In this document: one piece after another, positions 1-10,502 of the stretch
Layout of the letters: each line of letters begins with the position of its first letter
Position numbering within the stretch: position 1 is the first letter of the stretch
Source: Pollenia angustigena
Taxonomy: Eukaryota; Arthropoda; Insecta; Diptera; Polleniidae
Assembly: GCA_930367215.1 (NCBI GenBank)
Contig: OV884059.1
Coordinates: forward strand, 25,754,945-25,818,944
Reading direction: 5' to 3'
DNA length: 64,000 bases
Program-made: the position numbers and the translations under genes
The notes under the pieces: model-generated
What the model was told of the DNA's origin: nothing
The model's database searches: none
Seen by the model: only the letters and a program-made list of their open reading frames with translations

Positions 1-77
1 AGGATGCATGTATTAAATATCTCTCAACTGAAGAAGTGGTTAAAGCAGTGAAGCGAAGCGCACCGGGTCAACCTAGT
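1..77 (+). mobile_element. Helitron-like 3' end
   Basis: The stretch ends in a GCGCACCGGGT tract followed by CTAG (74-77) and then a T, as expected for a Helitron (CTRR end, insertion between A and T). The same sequence recurs near 3319-3400 and at 3866-3891, where it ends a more complete copy. The body lies outside the window. Assignment rests on the end sequence only; no Rep/helicase reading frame is seen. Confidence 0.5.
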
Positions 78-340
78 ATGTATATAAAAATTAGAAATGT
101 TTGTCTGTTTGCATGTTTGTTTGCTTATAGACTCCTAATCTACTGAACCGATTTTCCTGAAATTTTTACAGTAACATCAAGTGAGCTCCGAAAATAAAAT
201 AGGCTACTTATTTTTTCGGATATCTTAAGATCCGCAGTAGGATCTTCTAAGCTGCGAAAATGAAATAAGATATTATCGGGGGAAGTGGTACCCCCATAGG
301 ATGCCAATGTTAAATGTCGCATATCTTAAGAACTGTTATA
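78..340 (+). mobile_element. Helitron-like 5' portion, abutting the previous 3' end
   Basis: TATGTATATAAAAATTAG and the following text (TAGACTCC..., CCGATTTTCCTGAAATTT) match the start of the copy at 2116. The sequence begins directly after the CTAG of the preceding element, a head-to-tail tandem arrangement. It runs to about the CTTAAGAACTGTTATAGT motif and then gives way to tandem repeats. The initial TC is not preserved. Confidence 0.45.
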
Positions 341-405
341 GTCCATTTTTTCGGGCCATTTTTCATTTTTAAAATTTCGTCAAAATCTTACATACTATGA
401 CCATA

Positions 406-742
406 TTTACATTATGCAATTAACGCCGCAACTTGCCGCAACTTTCGCATGCAACTTTTTGTTTGTTAGCAAGAGGTGTAAGGAAGAAAACGGCGTTGAA
501 AAAGTTGAAAAAATGCTTGAAAAAAATGTAAATGTAAATGTGAAAAGAGTTTCATAGAAACTACTATAAGACCTAATTTACATTATGCAATTAACGCCGC
601 AACTTGCCGCAACTTTCGCATGCAACTTTTTGTTTGTTACCAAGAGGTCTAGGGAAGAAAGCGGGGTTGAAAAAGTTAAAAAAATGCTTGAAAAAAATGT
701 AAATGTAAATGTGAAAAAAGTTTCGTAGCAACTACTTTAAAA
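406..742 (+). repeat. 171-bp tandem duplication
   Basis: Two adjacent units begin with TTTACATTATGCAATTAACG, at 406 and 577, period 171 bp. They differ by a few substitutions. Each holds short GC-richer words (GCCGCAACTTGCCGCAAC) and an AAATGTAAATGTAAATG run. No coding potential is seen. Confidence 0.85.
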
Positions 743-850
743 GAAAATAGGCAAAAAACTCGGCGTTAATTACATAGATGTAAATGCGGTCTAAAAGAAA
801 ATAGAAAAAAACTCGGCGTTAATTGCATAGATGTAAATGCGGTCTATTTG
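743..850 (+). repeat. 54-bp tandem repeat
   Basis: The segment starting GAAAATAG and containing ACTCGGCGTTAATT and GATGTAAATGCGGTCT occurs at 743 and 797 (period 54). It occurs a third time at 1435, where it opens the second 638-bp unit. Confidence 0.8.
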
Positions 851-2072
851 TATAAATCATTCAACTCGAAAGCATAGCCGGCCCTTGACCGGGCGCAAGG
901 ATTTTCTCCTCTTTGATAAAACAAGTACCGGCTTCGCTAACTAAAGCTTCTCTGCACAGACGGCCTTCGGCCGGTGGCAAGGATTTTCTCCTCTATGGTA
1001 TAACAAATACTGGCTTCGCTAACTAAAGCTTCTCTGCGAAGTCGGCCTTCGTTCGGAAACAAGGCAGACTTAAGAAGCTATGCATAGCGAAACCGTATTT
1101 GTTATACCATAAAGGAAAAAATCCTTGCGCCCGCGGAAAGGCCGTCTGCGAAGAGAAGTTAGCGAAGCCGGTCTTTGTTATACCATAGAGTAGAAAATCC
1201 TTGCGCCTGGCCGAAGGCCGGCTATGCCGAGACGCTTTAGTAAGCGCTGCCGGTATTTGTTACACGGTATATGTTTAATATATGCACCCAGAGAAAAAAA
1301 TTCGTTTTTTCTTTTTGGGTAATTTTTCATTTTTATTTTGGGCTCTTTGTCGTTTCTTTTGGGCAAAATTTCATATATAACTTTTTGGGTAATTTTTCAT
1401 GTTCTTTTGGGCGATTTTTCCTTTTTTTTTTTTTGAAAATAGAAAAAAACTCGGCGTTAATTGCATAGATGTAAATGCGGTCTATTTGTATAAATCATTC
1501 AACTCGAAAGCATAGCCGGCCCTTGACCGGGCGCAAGGATTTTCTCATCTTTGATAAAACAAGTACCGGCTTCGCTAACTAAAGCTTCTCTGCACAGACG
1601 GCCTTCGGCCGGTGGCAATGATTTTCTCCTCTATGGTATAACAAATACTGGCTTCGCTAACTAAAGCTTCTCTGCGAAGTCGGCCTTCGTTCGGAAACAA
1701 GGCAGACTTAAGAAGCTATGCATAGCGAAACCGTATTTGTTATACCATAAAGGAAAAAATCCTTGCGCCCGCGGAAAGGCCGTCTGCGAAGAGAAGTTAG
1801 CGAAGCCGGTCTTTGTTATACCATAGAGTAGAAAATCCTTGCGCCTGGCCGAAGGCCGGCTATGCCGAGACGCTTTAGTAAGCGCTGCCGGTATTTGTTA
1901 CACGGTATATGTTTAATATATGCACCCAGAGAAAAAAATTCGTTTTTTCTTTTTGGGTAATTTTTCATTTTTATTTTGGGCTCTTTGTCGTTTCTTTTGG
2001 GCAAAATTTCATATATAACTTTTTGGGTAATTTTTCATGTTCTTTTGGGCGATTTTTCCTTTTTTTTTTTTT
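797..2072 (+). repeat. 638-bp direct tandem duplication
   Basis: Units 797-1434 and 1435-2072 are nearly identical; I see only scattered single-base differences such as CTCCTC/CTCATC and GGCAAGG/GGCAATG. Each unit has a GC-rich first half full of short inverted motifs (GGCCTTCGGCC, GGCCGAAGGCC, TTAGCGAAGCCGG) and a T-rich second half repeating GGGCGATTTTTC/GGGTAATTTTTC. The small frames inside are repeat-derived. The duplication is recent or an assembly product. Confidence 0.9.
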
Positions 2073-2107
2073 TGGCTATTTTTCTTTGGGCGATTATTCC
2101 TACAGCC
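2073..2107 (-). mobile_element. Foldback-type terminal sequence (solitary end)
   Basis: TTTCTTTGGGCGATTATTCC followed by TACAGCC closely matches the right terminus of the foldback-like element at 2691-3157. No matching left terminus was found upstream, so the 343-2107 repeat block may be a partly deleted foldback element. Confidence 0.4.
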
Positions 2108-2166
2108 GCAATAAATCTATATGTATATAAAAATGAAAAAAGTTGGTCTGCTTGATTGTTGGCTTA

Positions 2167-2525
2167 AGGATAGATTACACTATTATACTTTGTATTAATA
2201 CATGTCAAAAACTGAAGTAATATGACAAAGTGTGATAGTGTGAATGCAATGTGTCACGAAAATGACAAGTATTAAGAAAAAAGTTTGACATCCCATACGA
2301 CTTCATCGATTTTTGAAAAATTTCTAAACAATAATACTTTTCATTGGATCAGGGTTGAATTTTTTTTCATGTGTGAGTGTTTATACTTGGTGTGTTTATG
2401 ATGGTGTGAACACAAACTGTCATGTTACATTAGATTTTTTGACAGTCGCAACAAAACTCATTAGATTTCTATCTCACAAAGTATTATGGAATACGTAAGA
2501 CTTGTGAGATAGTGTAATCTAGGCT
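2167..2525. mobile_element. TTA-flanked MITE, copy 1
   Basis: Terminal inverted repeats read AGGATAGATTACACTAT and (reverse complement of the right end) AGCCTAGATTACACTAT. It is flanked by TTA (2164-2166 and 2526-2528). The empty site GGC-TTA-TAGACTC matches the uninterrupted relative near 120-135 (GCTTATAGACTCC). A second copy lies at 57881-58233. The 3-bp TWA duplication suggests PIF/Harbinger-type mobilisation; no transposase is present. Confidence 0.85.
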
Positions 2526-2690
2526 TTATAGACTCTTAAACTACCAAACCGATGTTCCTGAAATTTTTTCAGTAACATCACGTAAGCCCCGAAAATAAAA
2601 CAGGCTACTTATTTTTTTTAATGGGCAGGGGAAGTGCTACTATCCATAGGATGCCAATATTAAGTATCGCATATCTTAAGAGCCGCTGCA

Positions 2691-3157
2691 GGCTGTAGCA
2701 AATATCGCCCAAAGAAAAATGGCGAAAAAAAAAGAAAAATCGAAGAATCGCCCAAGCGAACATGAAAAATGACCCAAAAAAGTAAATATGAAATTTTGCC
2801 CAAAAAAAACGAAAAAGGGCCCAAAAAGAAAATGAAAAATGACCCAAAAAGCAAAAACGAATTTTTTCCCAAAAAAAAAAAAAAAAAATTACTCAATTTG
2901 CAAAAAAGTGTTTATTATTCATATAAATTTAGGTGACATGTCATAACGTCCAGTGATATGAAAAATCACCCAAATTTAAAAAACGAAAAATCACCCAACA
3001 ATAACGAAAAATAGCCCAAAAATGTTGGGCCATTTTTCATATGAAATCAGGCCCAATTTTACATGCAATTTTTTTGGGCGATTTTTCATTTTTTTTTTTT
3101 TTTTTTTGGGCGATTTTTCTTTGGGCGATTTTTCTTTGGGCGATATTTCCTACAGCC
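2691..3157. mobile_element. Foldback-like element with 9-bp target duplication
   Basis: Left end GGCTGTAGCAAATATCGCCC and reverse-complemented right end GGCTGTAGGAAATATCGCCC form about 30-bp inverted repeats with one mismatch. The arms continue as imperfect iterations of AAAAATCGCCCAAA. Flanking 9-bp duplications GCCGCTGCA lie at 2682-2690 and 3158-3166. Iterated inverted arms plus a 9-bp duplication resemble Drosophila FB elements and MULE-type transposition. No coding sequence. Confidence 0.8.
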
Positions 3158-4046
3158 GCCGCTGCACCCATTTGCTTTAGAAGGATCTTCTAAGCCGAGA
3201 AATTATAGTGGCAGTTGAAGTGGTACCCCCCACTGGACGCCAATTTTAAATATCGCATAGCTTAAGAACTTTTGAAAATAAAAATTAAGGTGGTAGGCGC
3301 AGGGGGAGTAATACTTCCCATGGGATGCATATATTAAATTTATCGTTACTGAAGAACTATGATAGTTGGAGTCTTCAAACGTGGTTAAAGCCACAATAAT
3401 GGTAAATTTTAAAGTAAAAGGCCAGTACCCCCATAAAACGAAAATCCTAAATACCGAATATCTGAAAATAAAAGAATTCAAGCTTTGTAGAACCCACTCT
3501 TATGGTAAGCTTATCTTTGTTTGTTCCCTTAAGACTCCTAAACTACTGAACCAATTTTCCTGAAATTTTCCAAAAGGAAATTGATTTTTTTAATTTTCAA
3601 GTGGGCATGGCACCTCCTATACAATGACAATTAACATTTCTACGTATTTGGAGTACTGTAACAGAGAAAATTGGAATTTTGTACAAATAGCTTAGATAAT
3701 AATACATAACACCTTTTAAAAAGTAGGACCATACGAATCACTTGAAATTTCTGTATGTATGTAGAACGGTTACTGTAAAAACATTTAAATTTAGAACAAG
3801 ATGCTTTGTATTCAATACTCGAGATCTGTTTTAAAAAAATTTTAACAATATTACTTCGATGGGGGTAGCAAAGCGCACCGGGTTAAGCTTGTTCTACTAT
3901 AAATTCTAATATAATTAATATTGCCAACTCAATATCAGTTTATTTGTGATTACCATATGAATGAAATAGCGAAATATGAAATAATCGAAAGCTTTTTATT
4001 GTAGGCCAAAAATAAAGGATAAAAGTTCAGATCGGTCATATTGACC

Positions 4047-4062
4047 CACACACACACACATT
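4047..4062. repeat. (CA)n microsatellite
   Basis: About seven CA units. Confidence 0.8.
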
Positions 4063-4078
4063 GACTACAATTGAAGCG

Positions 4079-4719
4079 CAGCCGCGAATAACGTTTTAAG
4101 TTACAAAATAATTATTTTTCAGGAAAGCAAAAAAAAAACGTTTTTAACAGGTAGGATTATTTATTTTTAATTTTTTTTTAGATTACATATTAAAATAATG
4201 ATAATGAAAACTTGTATGCAAAATATCAAAAAAAAACTTAATTTTAAATGATATGCAAATTTACAGTTTCTAACTTTTTTTTAGTGGAAAAACGTTTCAT
4301 ATCCACAATCGCGACGATATTTAAACCGTTTTCCCACACGCAAGCGACTTTTAAAACGTTATTCCACATTGTGAAACCACTTCGCTTGTATCATTTTGTT
4401 AATAACTTCCCAGTAAAAAATGTGCTCCAGAAGGAGCAGGTTTTTTGTATGAATTCATAACTTAAATCGCTTCAAACCTGCTGATGGGATGCCTGATTTT
4501 TGTATGGGGTGTTCCCGGTTTGGAGGACTATTTTCTGCTGACAATAAGCGGTTCTTTTACCATGCAAACAAAGCGCTCCTAAAGTGCCCAAACCCAAATT
4601 TTTTTACTGGGTTACAACGTTCTTCCAATTTCTTACTCTTTGTATCGCATTTTGAAGGCGGTAAGGTGCAAAATTTACGTTTTTGCAAAAAACGGTTTTT
4701 GCAACGTTATTCACGGCTG
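4079..4719. mobile_element. 641-bp inverted-repeat element
   Basis: The left end CAGCCGCGAATAACGTT matches the reverse complement of the right end, CAGCCGTGAATAACGTT, over 17 bp with one mismatch. The interior repeats AAAACGTTTTT/GCAAAAAACGG-type words. No target duplication is evident. The two or three short frames inside resemble nothing I recognise. Superfamily unknown. Confidence 0.6.
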
Positions 4720-4974
4720 TATTTTTAATTGTACATACATATGTACATGTATAAAACTGTTTTTTATTAGAACGAAAAAAATACTAATTCTAGGTAAAAA
4801 TGTACCTATGCTGTTTAGGGTCAAACAAAATTTAAGATAGCTTATGTATCATCAACATGAAAAAATTTAGTTGCAAAGTAAAATTGGTTCATATTGACTG
4901 AAGGAACGCAGAAAGTTAAAGTTAATATTTCATTAAATTATTAAAAAAAAAAATTAAAATTTACCTATTTTGAA

Positions 4975-6325
4975 GAGGAATATAAATTGGGAATATTGGG
5001 AATACAGATTGTCCATGTTAAAATTGATACCCACATTTATGCAAATAGCTTGGCAACCCTTTGTGTTACAGTTATGTAACAAGTGTCAAAATGTTCTTTG
5101 GACCGTTAGAAATTAAACACGTGTTTATTTTAACTAAAAAGATTATTAATAAGAAAAATGTCGTCGTCTGAAACACAAGTACGTGAAAAAATTTTGTGCA
5201 AATTATTAGAAAACCCTTCATGCAGCAGGTTATCGTAAAGTGGCTCGAGAAGTCGGAACGTCAATTATTACGGTAAAAAGAGTAGCAAGTCGGTACAAAA
5301 AAGGATTAACTATTCAAAGAAAACAAGGAAGTGGAGGAGAAAAAGGTCCTAGTGATGAAAAATTGGCAAATACCGTGGTACAATGTTTTGTTCGAAACCC
5401 TGCTATTTCGGTAAGAGATACAGCAAAAAAAAAACCTGAACTTCAAAATCGTATGTCTAAAAAGTAAAAAAAAAATATTATAACTTAAAATCCTATAAAG
5501 TTCAAAAAGTACCAGACCGGTCGGGATGTAAACAAATAGTGGCCAAACGTAGGGCAAGAAAACATTACACACAATATTTGACAAAATTTAATTGCATTGT
5601 TATGGATGATGAGACGTACTGCAAAGCCGACTTTAACCAGTTGCCTGGGAAGGAGTTTTATACAGCATTTAAAAGAGGAGGAGTCAGTGCTTAATTCAGC
5701 CAAAAAAAAAGTTGGTAAATTCCCGAAACAATATATGATTTGGCAGGACATTTGTTCATGTGGTCTTAGGAGTAAAAAAGTTATCGTAAAAGGGACTGTA
5801 AACTGAAAAATTTACATCGAGAAATGTCTGGACGGACCATTTAAGGAATTTTTAAGACAACACAAAGAGCCCGTACTGTTTTGGCCAGACCTGGCGACAA
5901 GTCACTACTCCAGAAACACATTAGAATGGTACTTTTCAAACAATATAAATTTTGTTCCCAAAGAGGCTAATCCTCCTAACTGTCCAGAGCTCCGTCCGAT
6001 TGAAAAATATTGGGCATTAATGAAAAGATCTTTAAAAAGCACAAAACAAAAATGCAATAACGAAAGAGATTTTCGAAATAAATGGCGAAGAGCTTACTCT
6101 ATAGTCAACCAAAATACTGTACAGAATTTTATGAAAGGGGTTAAAAGGAAAGTTAAAGATTTCTTTAAAAATCACATATAAGTTCACACTTTTTAGTTTA
6201 ATTGCTTTTAAATTTATCATGAATTAATAAATATTTTTTTGTTTAAATCCGAATCCTAATTTTAATTTTACAGACCAAAATATAAGTATCAGTTTTAACG
6301 TGGACAGTCTTTATTTATATTCCTC
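4975..6325 (+). mobile_element. DD37E (ITmD37E-like) Tc1/mariner element
   Basis: Inverted repeats start GAGGAATATAAA at both ends and continue with a shared tract (GACTGTCCACGTTAAAACTG on the right, GATTGTCCATGTTAAAATTG on the left). The left copy carries about 19 extra bases. The terminal TA duplication is not clearly preserved. The element encloses a decayed transposase at 5158-6181 and is about 1.35 kb, the usual size for the group. Confidence 0.85.
5158..6181 (+). pseudogene. Decayed DD37E mariner transposase
   Basis: The frame begins at an ATG encoding MSSSETQVREKIL and ends FFKNHI-stop, about 341 codons if frameshifts are ignored, normal for the family. An N-terminal helix-turn-helix region (KVAREVGTSIITVKRVASRY) is followed by catalytic motifs MDDETYCKADF, LFWPDLATSHYS and PELRPIEKYWALMK. 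From the second D to the E I count 37 intervening residues, the spacing of the ITmD37E family described from mosquitoes. The gene is broken: a frameshift near 5226, loss of frame in A-runs near 5440-5475, a shift with a stop near 5690, and an in-frame TGA near 5804. It is not functional, yet motifs remain readable, so decay is moderate. It stands alone inside its TIRs. Confidence 0.9.
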
Positions 6326-7640
6326 ATAGGTATGTATTTATTTTGCTATTTCTTTAAATACCTATCTACCTTACTAGAAAATAATTCACATCGAACAAAG
6401 CTCTAAAAGTTATACATAACAGATGGTCACCGTACCTGTAATGAAGCACTTCCTATATTTTTTATTTATTTCTGACTTAATTAAATTTTCCAATTAACGA
6501 AAACTTCAAATCTTACCTTGTAATTGTTCTCTTTTATAATTTATTTTTTCTTTTTATTTCTCCTTATTTTAATAAAAATTTAGAAAATTTTTACTCTTTC
6601 ACACAAAAAACAGAGCCAGCCACACACTTACAAAAACACACCCCTCTCTAAATGAGAGCAACATCATTTAAAATTTAAATGCATTTTTAGAAAAAATATG
6701 TAGGTAGGTATAATGAAAATCGAAAGTCTTTAAAATAATTTTACACGAGAAAAATTAAGAATGTAAACACCAACACACGTACATATTGGCAAACATACAT
6801 ACATATGTATGTACATATGTTTGTATATTGCTACACTCTCCCAAGCAGAGACAGCAAAAATCATTAGGAAATAAAAATTTTATTAAAAACAGCAAACTCA
6901 AACACACCCTCTCATTAAATACCCAAGAACAAAAGAACGAACGAACGAGGTGGTTACAAAAAGTAACAGTGGCAAGAACAACAAACATTAACTAAGCAAC
7001 AATAACAACATTATTACTTTACGCAAAACGAAAAAGAAAACAACAATAAAAGACGGACAAATATACAAAACTCTATAAAGTCTGACACAGAGTAACATCC
7101 GTAAGTTTTGTGGTGTTGTTGTTGTTGATGTTGTTTGATGATGGTTTTTGTTAAATTTTCTGTTTTTCATTTCTTTATGAGCTCCTGTTACTTTTGACGA
7201 ATTTGAGGCGTATCTAGGGCGTGGTGGATGTCGGCGACCTTGGGTGTGTTTGTTCCGCTATTTCGCTTTAACAAGGCTGGATTTAAAATATTTTCTTTGA
7301 TGGCTGGCTGACTGGCTGGCTGCCACTGCTTGTTTGTTGTATTGAAGTACGTAATTTGCCTGACTGGGTGTTTTAGGCGCTGCCGGCACATTCAACCAAC
7401 ATTCTCGGTCATAAACACCACTATCAATAATAGCACAACCACCACCATAATAATACCATCATCATCAATACCAGCCACCGACCGACCTTATCAACAAAAG
7501 CAAACATTAACAAACACTTTTTTAACCAGGAGGTATGTGCTACAAATAAAATTTTATTGTATGTACTAGTTAATTTTGTATGAAAACAGCTGACTGGCTG
7601 GCCTCTGCTGGCCTGTATATTACGAAATCCAACTTTGTAC
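6326..7640. other. AT-rich tract without identified gene; possible non-coding exon near 6930-7100
   Basis: No coding region is recognisable. TATG/CATA-type short repeats occupy 6780-6830. From about 6930 the text is CAA/AACAAC-rich, as in many fly 5' untranslated leaders, and reaches a GTAAGT at 7101 preceded by ATCC. TGGCTGGC and CAACAAC/ATCATC runs occur at 7300-7480. The exon idea is weak. Confidence 0.2.
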
Positions 7641-7889
7641 TCATTCAAACAGATTAAAGGCCTAAAAATATAAAGTAATAGCCTCTAACGTTTAAATTTT
7701 GAAATTTGAGAGCGATTTGTAGGGTCGGGTACACTGGGAAAATTTGTTTCTTTTAAAATAAAATTACGAGGCAATTGACTGATTAAATGTTTCATATGTA
7801 TGTATATGTACTTACTAAATCATAAAATATAATGGATCATAACGGAACCTAATTTCTTTACAAATAGTTAAAACAGAAAAACATAATGA

Positions 7890-8821
7890 CCCCTATTCTG
7901 CGTTTCGATTCGGATCGAAATTTTCTCCGTTTTTGCTAACTTTGGTATTCTGTGCCCATGTTCTGTAACTCCAACGTTGAGAAACCTTTCGATTAAAATG
8001 TGAGAACTGAAACAAAAATACCATAAATTGAAACCAGTGTTCGAAAATAAACAGTACACTATTTAACGTTCGGCTCACACACCCAGGAACGATATCTATT
8101 TTTTTTTAGTGATTGTGTAGACATACACAACCCTTAATACCGTTCGTAACTATTTTTAAGAAAGAACCGAAAATTATACAATGTTTGTTTCTTCGTTAAA
8201 AAACAGAACAATTTTAGTGATACTGTAGACAAACATTATATTTTAATGTTCTTTAAGGTTTTTTCGTGTGTGTATTTTGTTTTTGTAAAAAATGTTTGGA
8301 CGAACATTATCGAGCCGAACCGAACACATTGAAGTTTGTGGATTTAAAAAAAAACCGAACGGAATAAAATGTTCACATCTTTTGTTGAGTTTGATAAAAA
8401 CCGTAATATTTTTGTGTTCGACAGATGACTAACAGGGAAACGTTATTTTTTTAATGATTTTCTACACAAACACTATTAGCGTTTGTGTTTTCCACAAATC
8501 TACCGAACCGAACATTATGAAACGATATTTAGTGTTTATTTTCGAACACTGATTGAAACAAACATGTTTTTCTCACTAAACTGTTACTGTAACATTTTTG
8601 GTGTGTAATAGCTGTAACGTAAGGAAATAACGCGCCAAAAATGTTACAGATACAGTTAAGTGAGGAAAACATATTTATTTCAATTTATGGTATTTTTGTT
8701 TAATTTCTCACATTTCAATCGAAAAGTTTCTCAACGCGAGAGTTACAGAACATGGGCACAAAATTACAAAGTTGCCAAAAAAGGAGAAAATTTCGATCCG
8801 AATCGAAACGTAGAATAGGGG
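7890..8821. mobile_element. Long-TIR element carrying a nested hAT MITE
   Basis: Inverted repeats of roughly 150 bp begin CCCCTATTCTGCGTTTCG and CCCCTATTCTACGTTTCG and include GTGCCCATGTTCTGTAAC and CATAAATTGAAA. TGA flanks both ends (7887-7889, 8822-8824), a possible 3-bp duplication. The middle is interrupted by the hAT MITE 8035-8551. No transposase. A divergent relative lies at 10503-11180. Confidence 0.8.
8035..8551. mobile_element. hAT-type MITE with 8-bp target duplication
   Basis: Ends are CAGTGTTCGAAAATAAAC in inverted orientation, with subterminal TTCGGTTCGG-like words and internal AACATT/GTTCG repeats. The perfect 8-bp duplication ATTGAAAC lies at 8027-8034 and 8552-8559. Both features are classic for hAT. 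It is 517 bp and non-coding, so it needs a transposase supplied elsewhere. Confidence 0.9.
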
Positions 8822-10502
8822 TGAATAATCGATATTTTAAAGGAAGCACAGTGGGAGATTTAAAAAAAAAATTGAAATAATTCTGGATTTTGTAAACGGT
8901 AAGTCCGATGGAAATTATATTTCAGGTGGAAATTTAGGACTCGTATTCGAGTTTCAGATTTTGATTTGGTGTCACCAAATCAATAGGGGCCCATAGATTT
9001 CCAATGAAGTTCACCTTAGGTATAACAAAAACCAAAAACGATACAAAATTATTAATTTTGGCTCGTCTACCTTGCCTTGAATCGAAGTTTTTATAGACTC
9101 CTTGCTTCGAGTCCACAAAAAAAACTCAACAATTTGAGCCCAAAATTTTATAACAACTATTTGTTGAAGCTGAAATTGAATGCTAATAACCAGAGAAATA
9201 TGCTCTGAAAAACACGTTTAGTGCGCAATAAATATGCGGTAAAAACTTGAAAATAGGCCCTGAAAATTGTTAAAAAAATATGCCTCAAAAAATTTAAAAA
9301 TTGCTCATTTGAAAACAAAATATTCAACAATTTAATAACAGTTCCATTAAATAAAATTAATCCTAAAATTATAATCGGTAAAGCCCATAAACCCTTATAT
9401 TTACAAACAATTTTGAGATTTTACTTTATTTGGTAAAAAAAGCTTTGGGCACATGTGAACTGATTCGAAAATTATTTAATTTGCAGTAAAATATTTTTTG
9501 GGCAAATTTAATCTAAATACCAACATAATTATGTAGATGGTTTACGGACACAATGAGTCTAGTTTGAAATGAAGAATTTATGGGAAATAGACTTCTAGTA
9601 CAATTAAAATGTATTTACCAAATTTGATCAAATTATCTACAAGATTGCAACTTGTACTTTACGCACAAAATTAACATGGACAGGCAACCAGCCAGACGGG
9701 CGGATGGGAGTCATTAGATCACTTTAAAAAGTTAATCTAAATCGATCGGTATACTTAAAGATTGGTTTCCAGATTTCTTTGTAGTACACACATCGCCAAA
9801 AACGAATATAAAGCTGCTCATACAAATGCAATAAAATTGTTCAATTTTATGTATTGTACAATTATATCGCCAAAGTGTATGTGATATTCGAAGGTTGCAC
9901 AGCAAGAAAAAAAGAATATTTGCTGCGAACGCCTTTGTAGGCATATAAAAACTTTAACATGCATAAAAATATGCTTCAAAAAGGCAAAATATGCGCTAAA
10001 AACTTGAAAAATCCTGCAAAAAGGCTCATTCAACTAAATTATGCAAAAAATGCTACATACAGTCAAATATGCTCTAACAAATTGATGCCAAAGTTCGTAA
10101 AAACATCTAAAACGGGTATATATATTGATTCTTACATCATTGGTCGCACAAGGAAAAACATGCAATTGCATATTTATGGTTTATCTTTACAAAAATCGCT
10201 AATAATCGTTTATGATAACTACACTACACTACAAAGAGCATTTCAAATCGCTCAAAAAAATTATCCTTAAAATCGAAATTTAAAAAAAAGCATAAAAACC
10301 GTTTTAACAATAAACAAGAGTGCTTTCATGCTTAAATTGTGCCAAATTTTGGAAAAGACCAAATAAAAACAAATCGTCATCTACCACATATTCGTTGATT
10401 ACAAGGTCATATACATATGTACGTACATATGTATGTCGCCAATACAAGTATGATGCATCTATCAATCTGTTATCCTTTCGAGAATTTTGCTATTTCAAAT
10501 CA
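8822..10502. other. AT-rich intergenic tract with degenerate repeats
   Basis: No gene recognised. ATATGCTCT, ATATGCGCTAAAAACTTGAAAA and GCATAAAAATATGCTT words recur at 9195-9300 and 9955-10085 and look like remnants of one repeat in direct orientation. A 103-codon frame at 9959-10270 overlaps this repeat text and has no recognisable motif. An ACATATGTACGTACATATG palindrome lies near 10414. Confidence 0.4.

Larger units (their letters stand above)
2116..3891 (+). mobile_element. Non-autonomous Helitron-like element, interrupted
   Basis: It starts TCTATATGTATATAAAAATG at 2116, preceded by A, and ends GCGCACCGGGTTAAGCTTG at 3891, followed by T. Insertion between A and T fits Helitrons; the terminal CTTG is one base from the canonical CTRR. 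It contains the MITE 2167-2525 and the foldback element 2691-3157. Removing both with one copy of each duplication leaves about 940 bp and restores continuity with the related sequence at 78-340. No helicase frame is present. Confidence 0.55.

Noticed and set aside
1178..2004. Duplicated 62-codon frames
   Set aside because: They are the same stretch of the 638-bp repeat seen twice; composition is dictated by A-rich repeat words.
9959..10270. 103-codon frame as a gene
   Set aside because: It lies on repeat words (ATATGC...AAAAACTTG) and has no recognisable domain.
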